Below, in pieces: positions 25,901-35,723 of a DNA stretch of 64,000 nt (within the stretch, counting starts at the first letter, position 1; each line of letters begins with the position of its first letter). The DNA is taken from positions 12,293,501-12,357,500 of the forward strand of contig OU612070.1 of assembly GCA_914767715.1 (NCBI GenBank), written 5' to 3'. The DNA comes from Membranipora membranacea (lineage: Eukaryota; Bryozoa; Gymnolaemata; Cheilostomatida; Membraniporidae). A program made the translations under genes and the position numbers. The notes under the pieces are model-generated. The model saw only the letters and a list, made by a program, of their open reading frames with translations, searched no databases and was not told the DNA's origin.

Positions 25901-28779
25901 TTATCACACGCCTCATCCTGAAGCATGGGCGATGAAATAGTACTTGCCTTAATGGCGAGGCCACAATGTCTGTGCCAGGTTGCTCTCTGTTTCCAGGCAG
26001 GTCGGAGCACACCTGGGGGCCAACCAAACAAACCCCAGTAGTCGATGCACTGCAGTAGGATTCGAACCCACGACCTACAACACTTGCATGCTAAAGAAAC
26101 GGCGCTCTAACCAACTGAGCCACCCCCTCCTACAAAAATAAATGAATTAAAAGAAAAAGACATTGTCCAACATTAGAGACACACAAATCTACACATTTCT
26201 ATTATTGTAGGGTGCTGCCGCGTTTTTCAAGGAACTGGATTCCCATCCTTATCTCGGTCACGAAGGGAAAAATGAAGTTGTGTCATTCAACAGGAAAGAA
26301 TTTTTATGTCGGATCTTACGTCATGCTGTACAATCTTTACCTGAAAGAGAAACAATGATTGAATCAGGAGGCTCCGTCAAGATAGACAAGGTTAGTATTA
26401 TAGATTAGTGGCATATGTATACTTGGTCACCTGTATACCACATAGCAATGTGTATACAGAAAGCTAAATTTCTATCAATATTTTGAAATAATTTAAAAGC
26501 TCTCTTTTGAATTTAAAATTTTTTCAAGTTCGTAGGATTTGAAGCGGATGTTGAAATTGGCTGTTATTTTCTGTGTCCAATACTATGTCAATGTCATACT
26601 CAATACTAGGGCTTGGGCTTAGGCAAGATGTGGGAGCTAGACATATCAATTCCGCTTGAAACCTTTCATATCCTCAATCTACCACAGATATTATGGCATT
26701 TATTTCTCGGTAGATTGACCAATCAAAAGCAGTATTTCACATATCATAAGATTAACCAGTTTCTTATTATGGAGGGTACGAGCAATCTCTATATGTCAGA
26801 GGAGAAGGTTATTGGCATGACATTGTCAGGCAGATTATTGGTGAATAGATCCATGATTTTCTCAATTTTGATTCTAATGAAGAGTTATTTCATTGTAGGA
26901 ATGTGATGGTAGAAGGTGGCCTCCTATAGTTATTTCCCTGGCTGAGGTATTTGAGCTCGACACAGATGAGCTAAGAAAGTTCTTTGCTGCACGACTTGTT
27001 TCTCATGGTTATGATCTATTAGCTCTTGAGGTATGGTATTGAAGTCTTGGAAGAAATATGCATTGGTTTGAGTGCTGTAGAATATGAAGTACTAATGGAT
27101 TCAATGGTTGATGAAATTTTGTAGATTCAAACTGAGGCATTTGTATACCACACAAGCTATAGCGTCGCAGCAATGGTTTGAACCCACTTAGTACACCACG
27201 TTGGTTCCTTTAAAGGATTTTGAGTAAACATAACGGACATGTTCAAGGTCCTAACACACAACAAGGGTTGAATTTAATCCAATTTCGTTAGCACTGGGTG
27301 GGTGGAAGCTGTTATCACTGGGTAGGTGGAAGCTGTTAATAACAATGGATACTCTTATCTGGCATAGACCATGTTTGATCAAATTTCCCGTATTTGGAGT
27401 TGCTCCCCCTCAAGCCGTGAGCTGGATGGCCGCAACTTGAAATACAGGCAAATTGGAGCAAACTTGATCGAATTCTTTCTAGGGATCCCTTCAAAACTAT
27501 AGCAGTCCTAGGCATGAGCATAGTGGATTAGTCCCACTAGTATAATTGGTTTGATGATATCAATTTTTACCTGATCTGTCTGGGCATTCCCAATAATTGT
27601 ATACTGGGATACACCCATGTTAACATACCCTGTAACTATTTAAAGGTGCTACCACTGATGGATCAATCGATGGCTGCTCATGTGGAGATATTAGAGTTGT
27701 GTGCTCAGAGGTTTGTCTACTTGATGTTCAAATCTGATGGTGACAAAACAGCAGCAATAACAGGGGCCGCTTCACCCTCCCTCTTAGAATGGCTCAGCCA
27801 TAAGGTAAGTGTCAGTGTACACAGACACTAGATATTGGATTATTTACTGGCAGTATCATACAATGAGAAAAATAATCCTCATGACACGATCATTTGCTGA
27901 CTCGGCTCAACACCCGAGTCAGCAAAGCGGTCAAGTCATGAGGATGATTACTTTCATGGTATGATGTTGCCAGTAAAACCACCGCGGACTAGTATCTAGT
28001 CAATAATGGCGCCCTGGATTATTACCCTCATTTATGCAAATCAGCATATACTGAGTAATCACTCAAGGTCAAGGAAATGAACAACTCTTGTGGGCGAAGT
28101 GATCTCCCCATACCTTGAAGGAAGATAACTCCGTTACAACTAAAACCAGCAATTTTGGTTTAGATTCTCTTGTTCCATTGAACTAGACAATTAAAAAAAT
28201 GTCCTGAAAATTCCCCTTTTCTTCCAACGTAGTCATTACATTAGACAAAAGGATAATAGAAGGCTTGTAACCCACAACCTGGCACCTGTTGAATATCCCA
28301 CTGTATGATCAATATTTTTATAGTCTAAGTCTTTTTATAGTCTACTTTTCACACTAAAATTTCACTTAGCTCGTTCATTTATTCATTATATAATGTCGTT
28401 AAATAAGGTTTGACGGTTTGAGCCTTCAAACCAGGTCGTTTGTTTGTAGGATGGTATAAAGCCGAAAAATCATTAGATTGCGCCATTGATGCCATAAAAA
28501 TAAACATAAATCTTCACAATTCAGCCAGAAAATCATCATATGATGAGGCTATGAGAATGCAAAGGTTTTTACTTGTTTATCTTGCCTACACATCACATTT
28601 TATCCTGAAGATCTTTTTTGTTTGATTTACAGGATTATTCTGGTTTATCTTATTTGGCGGTTCCTATCGCTGATACAAACAGACTTTTACTGAATCTTCT
28701 AAAGGGACTAAAAGTTAACGCCGAGTCTCACAAGTATGCTGAGGAGTTATACTCACTTACATCTAATCTGACTGACTAA
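1926..28779 (+). CDS. RAB3GAP2: RAB3GAP2: Rab3 GTPase-activating protein non-catalytic subunit
   Basis: Complete gene of 27 coding exons, all with GT-AG borders and consistent phase: 1926-2040, 2843-3016, 3316-3385, 3668-3791, 4245-4346, 4672-4771, 5273-5418, 5738-5836, 6124-6296, 6631-6787, 7060-7161, 7621-7820, 8435-8570, 9185-9302, 9458-9618, 10003-10210, 20985-21082, 21587-21946, 22082-22382, 23121-23222, 23615-23797, 24525-24706, 25564-25776, 26211-26390, 26899-27030, 27646-27804, 28633-28779. The total is 4,242 nt, or 1,413 residues, against about 1,393 in human. Recognisable blocks include [34 protein letters not shown] (to residue 420), [19 protein letters not shown] and [10 protein letters not shown] in exon 22. 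The N-terminal half is the propeller-like Rab3GAP2_N region and the rest is Rab3GAP2_C. The family partners the catalytic subunit RAB3GAP1 to regulate Rab3 and Rab18 in exocytosis and ER/lipid-droplet traffic. The start aligns with the vertebrate N-terminus. Only the exact residue count depends on my manual splicing. Confidence 0.93.
3855..3894. repeat. Perfect 40-bp palindrome in intron 4
   Basis: Two 20-bp arms starting CCATAGACTTAA meet with no spacer at the centre. The flanks TATATG and TTTATG differ by one base and could be a degenerate target duplication. It is one of several palindromic micro-insertions in the window; the one at 61517 also starts with CCATAGA. Confidence 0.8.
4940..5085 (-). 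mobile_element. Partial tRNA-derived SINE (family B)
   Basis: Read on the minus strand, a tRNA-like head contains the A-box-like TAGCTCAGTTGG after a (GGAGTA) run. The 3' end matches the full copies at 48.6 and 53.3 kb (a shared stretch around GCAAGTCTNTCTC). The middle, including the B box, is deleted relative to those copies. It lies in RAB3GAP2 intron 6. Confidence 0.65.
10812..11098 (+). mobile_element. hAT-like MITE, copy 1 (287 bp)
   Basis: The element starts CACTGAATT and ends AATTCAATG, giving short imperfect terminal inverted repeats. It is flanked by perfect 8-bp direct repeats TACATATC at 10804-10811 and 11099-11106. An inverted full-length copy lies at 38948-39235 with its own 8-bp repeats. 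Eight-bp target duplications and CA..TG termini are typical of hAT non-autonomous elements. Inside, a motif near CCCTAGTAGCA occurs in two opposite orientations. It has no coding capacity. Confidence 0.85.
12861..13079. repeat. 219-bp direct duplication, copy 1
   Basis: This stretch is repeated almost unchanged at 13797-14015, including the shared CGGAACATCTTTCTCTAA and TGCCTGGATGTCGCATTC segments. The two copies are about 720 bp apart. More diverged relatives (GAAACTTGTTG-type segments) appear near 14,110 and 16,230, so this is a local repeat family inside the intron. Confidence 0.8.
13156..13191. repeat. Hairpin with 13-bp perfect arms
   Basis: TTAGAGGCGGAGA is followed after 10 bases by its exact reverse complement. 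It lies between the two copies of the 219-bp duplication. Confidence 0.75.
13797..14015. repeat. 219-bp direct duplication, copy 2
   Basis: Second copy of the segment at 12861-13079, with a few substitutions. A short tandem run built from TACGACC/TACGATC heptamers follows at about 14052-14092. Confidence 0.8.
14770..15020 (+). other. Very AT-rich patch with a Lys/Tyr/Asn-rich open frame
   Basis: From about 14780 to 15016 the plus strand is open and encodes a Lys-, Ile-, Asn- and Tyr-rich peptide (for example [19 protein letters not shown]). Base composition is clearly more AT-rich than the flanks. I recognise no family. It could be a fragment of an AT-rich foreign or organelle gene, or chance. 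Confidence 0.3.
15707..15721. repeat. Poly-G run of 15
   Basis: Uninterrupted G15. Similar runs lie at 30933-30947 (15 G) and 58933-58952 (20 G), with poly-C runs at 21231-21242 and 34861-34870. Run lengths are often wrong in assemblies. Confidence 0.9.
17107..17176. mobile_element. Foldback MITE, family GGAGTTGCTCC, copy 1
   Basis: Arms read CTGTATTCGGAGTTG on the left and the near-complement AACTCCGAATTTAGG on the right around a short spacer. Related copies lie at 27373-27472 and 46904-47016. The shared outer arm is close to TTGATCCAATTTGCCTG. Confidence 0.65.
18490..18810 (-). mobile_element. tRNA-derived repeat (family C)
   Basis: Minus-strand tRNA-like head at about 18712-18805 with TAGCTCAGTGTGTAGAGCG (A box region) and GGGTTCAAGTCCC (B box). 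The region to its left is unrelated to SINE families A and B. The acceptor stem does not pair well, so this is a tRNA-derived repeat and not a working tRNA gene. Confidence 0.5.
18826..19085. repeat. Imperfect tandem duplication of about 130 bp
   Basis: Segments beginning TTAGCCTTTGAACC(T/A)T and ending in a GCCCAGGCAC-type motif occur twice in tandem with moderate divergence. No coding content was found. Confidence 0.55.
25872..26135 (-). mobile_element. tRNA-derived SINE (family A) in RAB3GAP2 intron 23
   Basis: On the minus strand the head reads GGTGGCTCAGTTGGTTAGAG (A box) with GTGGGTTCGAATCC (B box). The tRNA-unrelated body ends near a GATTTTTGAAAAATC-like tail on the left. Homologous copies lie at 45752-46005 and 52965-53225. 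Confidence 0.8.
27373..27472. mobile_element. Foldback MITE, family GGAGTTGCTCC, copy 2
   Basis: Arms TTTGATCAAATTTCCCGTAT (left) and ATACAGGCAAATTGGAGCAA (right) are imperfect complements around a GC-rich centre. Same family as 17107 and 46904. It lies in RAB3GAP2 intron 25. Confidence 0.7.
27843..27977. mobile_element. 135-bp foldback element in intron 26
   Basis: Arms begin TTTACTGGCAGTATCAT and end ATGATGTTGCCAGTAAA. An inner perfect pair around TTGCTGACTCGG and CCGAGTCAGCAA closes the hairpin. Nearly the whole length folds on itself, typical of a MITE. It has no coding capacity. Confidence 0.75.
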
Positions 28780-29253
28780 CAAGGTGACCCATTATTGGGA
28801 TGTATTTCATTTTTTTGCAAGCTACACACAACTATCTTTACACACAGTAAACGTTCTATCTACACAACAAGCTACACACAACTATCTATCAACCTGAAAC
28901 TAACATACAGGAAGAGTTTAGTTTCAGGAGTGCTTTGCTAATGGACAGATGTTACAAATTTGGTTTTATTAGATTTTTTCATCCCGTGATGAAACTTGTC
29001 ATAATAAGCTAGCTGTTTCTAAAAAGAGTCTGAAATTACGAGAAGGCAAGGATCAGTTCAGATCATCTATATTGCGCTTTGTTTCGGAGTTTGATGGTAA
29101 AAGGATATTTGAGATGTGAAACTTTCAGCAGATGGAATTTACATAATGATGGGCTTCACACATGGGAGTTCTTGAAGTTTTTTGATTATCTGAAGTTACT
29201 GTAAACAAACCTTTTTTTTTGCACCCTGAAAATTAAAATAATATATTAAAATT

Positions 29254-29259
29254 AATAAA
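29254..29259 (+). terminator. Candidate RAB3GAP2 polyadenylation signal
   Basis: AATAAA lies about 475 bp after the RAB3GAP2 stop codon in an AT-rich stretch. A second AATAAA follows near 29323. No upstream canonical hexamer was seen after the stop, but which signal is used is inferred. Confidence 0.35.
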
Positions 29260-31728
29260 TATAATAATATTATCTCACACCGTTGTGTCATGACTGGATG
29301 TGTTTCATACAGTAAACATGCTAATAAATATAATATGGTCATCATTTTCCATCAGGCTATAACTTTGTTAGTTCTTTGCATCCAAGTGTGAAACTAAACA
29401 GTATATACATGTGTTATGTTGATTGATATTATGTGATGCATCCAAACCTTTAATTCATAACGCACTCTTGAGAGCTAGATAGTAAAAGGATTTTTGCTGA
29501 TTTCTCATTTTGTAAGAGATTGTGGCACTGACAAGATAATCTGTGATCTTCTAGGAATTAAGTAACTAACCAAACCATGAATGATTATGACAGTTGGCAG
29601 ATTGGTAGTAAATCGGCCTTGTTAAACCCACAATACATTTTAGTTTTCCCAGATGAATCAAGTCAAAATTTTTGGCTCTGAGCTACGTTCGTGAGTATTG
29701 CACCATGGATTATAGTCGTCAACATACTGACAGCAAATTGTATGACTTTCGTCGAATATGAGCATCAGTAGTTGTTTAGATACTAACTTTGGTGAAATAC
29801 TTTTCAAGTTGCTGCCATTACTTTCGAGATCAACTGTTATCTGGCAATAAGTAACTTAGAAGGTTGTGACATTACAATTCATATCTTTGGCTACGTATAA
29901 TGAAATAAATGGAAGTAAAAACATAAACAGTGAGTAATGTGTTTACAGTAAGAAAGTATAGCCGAGTTCTGCATATGTAATTGTGCAATCCCATAATGCA
30001 ATTCTCTGAAATTCCAAAAGTAGTGGAGGCCAAATAAAATTTGACTGAATTTATTGAGGGAGACCCATACACTTGATTTTAGTAAACCAATGATACAATG
30101 GGCCGCAAGCTCACAAATTAATATTAAATTTGTTAAAATTGCAGTTGCACTACATTGATTTGCAGTCCACAGTCAGGGTTTCTTGTTCACAACTCGAAAA
30201 TCAAAAAATTGAAATCAACAAGCTCAAAATCTGCTCACTGATCACTGAATCGCATCGCAGAGTGATTACACTAATATTACTACGCTAGACAGTATAATTG
30301 CTTTCACTTTCATTGACATACCACAACATATTCTTTCATCATTGAATGTTAAACCTTTCAAGCACAGTCTAAATTTTGTTTTACTCCAATTTTGTTTGAC
30401 TTATTAATGATTTTTTATGATTTTTTGGCTCATTCTGAAAAACAGTTTCAACAAATGAGATTTATGCCAATATAAGTATATATATAACACTAAAAAAACA
30501 TAAAACACCATTGCTATTACACAATGTAATGTCATAAAATCACCACTTATAATATGCAAATAAGCCATAACGAAATGAAAAGGTTTATGCAATATTAATT
30601 TAACAATTTTTCCCAATTCTGGTATTGCAAGCAATGTAAAAGACTTTGATCATAGCCTATATGAAAATGTGACGGCACATTTCAAGCTTGCCATGTATGC
30701 ATATGTCTGCCTTGCTTGTCCTAAATCTTGATAAGCATCCCATACATGAATGTAGTCATGAATTTTGATGCAGTATACTCACAGTATACTCAATATTCCT
30801 ACTCCCGAGGGTTCGAGCGTTTAGGACATTTAAGAAATTACAACATTTGTGAGGTTACGACGTTTAAAAACACCTTCTTTGCGATGTACAATCACCCGTA
30901 ATTTGTTTTGTAATCTTGATAACAGTTTGAACGGGGGGGGGGGGGGGAGTTCGTTGGTTTGAAACACTTAGTACATTGCCTAAATACTCTTTTTTTTTTA
31001 TATATTATCGAGACATGTGTTTCCTTCAACCAAGATGAAGATGTGTGGTATATTTCATAAAATTGATTTTAGGTAAAATTTAGTCACAAAAAAAGGATTA
31101 AATAATCTATGCCTTTTAATGGAAATATCTATTAGATCATAATCGATCCTAACAAATGGATCGCGGTGTGGAATATAATCGCATAGCCGCTTCTTACTAG
31201 CCCAGCAGTGTAAGACCATAGTGTACAAAATCAAAACTGCGGAGAATGTTATCAGGTTGTGTGAAACAGGTTCACAAGGTACCACAGAAAGCCGCCCTGT
31301 GTTTCTTAATCCTCTATAAATCTTATTTATAACCCGTTTCCCTTCCTGTGGAATGCTCTAGTTTTCAGGCCCGTTGTTATTCCGGAGCTTAATTTTCCCG
31401 GACTGGCCAGGCAGTCCTTGATTTCACTCTATAGTTAGCCTGAGTTCTCAAACCTCTGTACTTTGACAGTTATTGGGTCCTCTAGTTTCCTCAGTTGGAG
31501 TACTTTCCGATAATCTTCAAATTTAATATTGCTATGAAATTCAGAACTATGGTAGCGTAAATATCCGAAGTAGGATTTCTTGCACAAACCAGGCTATTCT
31601 GGTTGTAAATTGGTAGTTTTCCAAAGACTGCTCAATTTTTTCTCACTTTGATTGTGTGTGTGTTTGACTAAGATAAAGAAAGTTCTTCACACAACTAGAT
31701 AAAGATATTATCGATTCATTCATTAAAT

Positions 31729-31756
31729 CACAGAGTAAGGATATCCTTACTCTGTG
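31729..31756. mobile_element. 28-bp perfect palindromic insertion with 7-bp flanking repeats
   Basis: CACAGAGTAAGGAT is followed directly by its reverse complement. ATTAAAT flanks it at 31722-31728 and 31757-31763. The same palindrome, with a 5-nt centre, occurs at 52358-52388 flanked by ATTACAT, where an empty paralogous site exists. It reads as an insertion made only of two terminal inverted repeats. Confidence 0.75.
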
Positions 31757-32612
31757 ATTAAATTCTGCGTTGTTCACAAAACCAGATCAGCGGATACGAG
31801 CAATTACCCATATAAGCGGATAAGCTGGGATTCATGCATTGATATATATCTGAACCATAAATTCAGTAATGCTACAGCCCTGATCCCTTGTGAACTTTGC
31901 CTGAGTTCATCATACATCATATTTAAGAAGCAATTGCAATGACAGGTTGGCAATATATCAGAATTTTTTTTAATCATTTGTATGCAATCACATAGAAATA
32001 AGATGACAAATATTTTAGATTTGATGCTGTTGAATTGTTCAATCCTATGAAGTGATCAAAGTTAGTGTACCACTGTTTTCCATCAGTCTCAAGTCTCCGT
32101 CAGAAATGAATTTATGCAATAACAAAAAAAGACTGGCGGCCAGAAAATGATCTAATCAGCAATATGGACCGACAGTAATATCAATTTTGACTGACCAGAA
32201 ATTTCAATTTCAATCTGAATTGAACTGAATCTGTAAAAAAAAGTTAGCGTATTGAACACTCCATAAAACTGTTGAAATCAGAATATTAATGTCTGAATCT
32301 GAAAACTATTTAAATACCGTAAATGAAGCATGAGGCAAACTGTTTCACCTACAAAAAGTTTTTTCACAGGCTATACTTGTACACCCTGTTTTTGAAAGTC
32401 ATCGACGGTAGCTGATACTGAGTAGATAAAATTGTCTCGCTGGATGTGTAACATATAAGAAACAGAGACAGGACCCATGTTATATGGCTTTCAGGAATTA
32501 TTAATGGTAAAAATCAGCTGGCCCTGTAGTTGCCATTTGAGAGGATGAAATTTTGGCTTATTTTAAAGGAAAAATATGGAAAAATTTTGACTGCTAGAGA
32601 AATAACTTACAA

Positions 32613-35522
32613 GTGTTACACGAAGGATTTTTCAAAAATATGGCTATAAACTGCCATAAAAATAAATTGTTGTGCACAATTTTAACATTCTCAATGATAA
32701 AGTTGATGATGCATGTGCTAGCCATGCACAACCAGCCTTTTTGTGTTAATACCAATCTACCAATATATCAAGAATGCATGGAAAGCTATCCAGAAATGAT
32801 GAAAGACCTCTGTGACAGGTCTTATAAGAGACTAAGAAAAGGACAAAAACAACAGCTGACACAAACGTAAGTCACAAAACTCACAATTGCAGAACAAAAT
32901 CTGGTGTAAATAATGTGAGGTTTCTCAACTGCAAATATTTACAAGCAATAAGTAAAATTCATGTTTTCAGATAATATTTCTTATTTTTTCTACAGGAAAT
33001 CATATGTAGATGGCTCCAACGGTAAGAAAAACTTCCTACGTCACTTTAGTACTGCGAACTGGAACAAACTCAACCTGGAGGAAATGCTAACACATTCCTA
33101 TAAAAACTGTCTGGCATGTCTCAAAAAACCAAACAGTGCAACCTACTGTGTGCTCCGAGTAAATAGTGAAGCAGCATGTAGTGGCCAGGATTCAGTGATG
33201 GGAATAATCAATAAATCTAGGTCGAAGGATCCGCAGCACTGTGTTAAAAAAATAACAGAAAAAATTGACCCAGATTTTGAGAAGAAATTTGGTGTTACAT
33301 TTACAGCAGCATTCACAAGTATGATCCAACTCGGGGTAAAATCAGATCAAATAAAAAACACAGTCGATACTGTAGGTGAGGCGATAGCCTCAGATACAAA
33401 TAAAGCGATTCTGTCAAACAACCTCAGCTACCGGAATATGGCAAATGTCCGCAAAAAACTTGCTTTGGAGGACAAAAAAGAACTAAGCGATATGAGATCA
33501 GACATGACAACTTTCTGTTTGATAGGGAAGCTGTCAAGGTGGATCTTGGTGTAACACCAAATCCTGTATGGTCTCATCTCACCGAAAGATCTGTTGTTCT
33601 CCAACAGAATGGCAAACCTAAAATGAATGGAGGACAAGTCCTAAAAGCATATGCAATAGATGAGGGACTGTGTGCACCCATGCCAGATACTGTCAGAGCC
33701 CAGAAAGTAAACAGACGAATAGATGTGGATGGTGTCAATGTTTCCATAGGCAAACTTTTACCCCGTGATGAAAAGCTAAAGGGACTGACCAAGAACATGA
33801 TTCTGTCTAGGGAGATAGACATTGGGACTCCAATAGTACCTATAACATTACATGTCCGCAAATATAATATAGTTCTGAAGCGTATGGTCAGAACAGAGGT
33901 AAGACTTGAAGGCAGAGCATATTCCCTTCAAAGCATTATGGACAAGTCACTGAGAGAGCAGGAACAAGAGGGATTGCGTAGGAAACCCTATCCCACAGAC
34001 TACTCTTTTGCACTGGAAGAAAAAGGTAAAAACACCCCAAAAAGTTGCTTGGAATGGACTCAATGTATAGATGACTATAATGTATCTTAAAACATTTCTT
34101 TCTTGCTGTTTTAAAAGTAGATGAATTTAAGAGAGACAAATTGTATTCAAGTAAATTGCAGCCACTGATCCTCTTTATTTCAGGTATAACAGTAAAGGCA
34201 GCTGACATTGCAGGCCTGAACAGTAAGATAACAAGCAGGAAGAACGCGATTTGGCATGACCACTCGACAATAGTCGGACATTCATGCTTTCTGGTGTTAG
34301 TGGGATTCCTTTATGATCCGATGGTGTTCCTAACACAAAATGAGTTCAAAGGGTAATTTAGCAGTTTCACAATTGACTTTTAACCAGTTTTAGTATCATA
34401 CCTAAGGCCTAATTGGCAAAGTGATAATTTGACCCTTGTGAATGAGATAAAAAGTTGACACCCTGATTACAAAATACATTGCACGATTGCAACAGTGCTA
34501 GAAACATTGAAGAGTGATGAAATATTTCCCAGAATGCACTTGAAACCTAGATATTGCATTTGGGACATAAAATTATATGGCTATGGTATCAAATGAATTA
34601 TTTTATTTTCAGGGGAAGAATTCAGTGTTTCATAGAAATGCCCCATATCTATATGATAGCCAGATCACAGTCAGTAAAGGATCAAGTACTCTACACACCT
34701 CTTCGTGTAGAAGACCTACTGCAGCTACAAGTTTCGATGACAACCACCGGAGTTCCTTACAAATCTGATCTACGATTTGGAACAGGTAAAATTTTAACGT
34801 TAACATGTTCAGCATCTTGAATATATATTGTAAATGCCAAGATTTAACTTCCCTCCTTGTCCCCCCCCCCTCTCACCTTCTCTTCTCTCCCCCTCCCCCT
34901 CCCCTTCTCATCCCCTGAGTGTAACAACTAAAGCAGTTTTCCGTTATACATCTTCAAAAAAGCTTATTATTGTATAAATAGGAGATTCACCAGCAAGAGC
35001 CTTTGAGTCCGGAAATCAAATAAATGGACACAATCCATACCATTGTGGAGCTGATATCAGATATGCTGACCAACATCATCATCTAAAATGCCTTTAGGTA
35101 TACATAGCTAACAAGTAGACTGGATGTCATCGAAACCACCTCACTATGGGAGACCAGGAGTCAGGGCGATCTGTCAGTGTATGACAATCTGGATGTAAGT
35201 AATCAACAGAAACTATACATTGATATACTCTTCAATGTGATTCAAGTCTGTTATGTTGAAATTCATAGGCTTGGGCCCCATCGGAAAGAAATCAAAATTC
35301 AATTGGAAAATACAGGTTTATGCCCTTAGGACTGAGCTGGAAAATCGTGGGTCAATTGTGTTGAAATGCTCAAGCCAGAGATGAAACTGAGGCTAGAAAA
35401 AAAACTCGCTGGCATCAAAAGACCGCCTGCATTGCTCTGTGGGCCGGATGGAAACAGGGATCTAGTAATGGAGTATGAAGTTGCCCAGTTAGAACCTCTT
35501 CATGATCTGAAGACAATGATAG
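32613..35522 (+). pseudogene. Broken multi-exon gene of an uncharacterised multicopy family
   Basis: Exon-like segments with good GT-AG borders: up to 32866, 32996-34025, 34184-34352, 34613-34785, 34982-35194, about 35330-35522. The spliced product has Cys-rich and charged stretches (KSYVDGSNGKKNFLRHFS, WHDHSTIVGHSCFLVL, GDSPARAFESGNQING, EPLHDLKTMIG). From memory, such motifs belong to large families of unnamed proteins in cnidarian, lancelet and similar genomes. I could not check this, and the function is unknown. The frame is broken. Inside exon 2 the reading moves from one frame to the -1 frame near 33470-33540, next to an A6 run. In exon 5 a TAG at 35095 is followed by a frame change before the well-conserved RLDVIETTSLWETR segment. 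Exon 6 also opens out of frame. The true N-terminus is not located. It is most likely a decayed copy of a selfish or multicopy gene. Programmed frameshifting or assembly error cannot be excluded for the first break. Confidence 0.6.
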
Positions 35523-35723
35523 GTATAAATCAGTTATAATCCTACACTATGCTAGTTTTTGAGGCTGCTTGATTGAAATCTCTTTTATTTTGTATCTGCT
35601 GCCGTTTTAAATCTCAGCATTGGCTAGACTTCAGCCGTAACAGAGACTGTAGATATTATCTATAGTCTCTGGACGTAATACACATTTATTCCCTAATGAT
35701 ATCACACCATGTCCTGCTTGTAG

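Larger units (their letters stand above)
28780..32612. other. Gene-poor spacer after RAB3GAP2
   Basis: The first part is probably RAB3GAP2 3'UTR. The rest shows no exon-like coding segment. It contains a G15 run (30933-30947) and a palindromic micro-insertion (31729-31756). Confidence 0.6.

Noticed and set aside
26042-26126. Possible minus-strand tRNA gene
   Set aside because: A and B boxes are good, but the acceptor stem does not pair and the same sequence recurs with a tRNA-unrelated body, so it is a SINE head.
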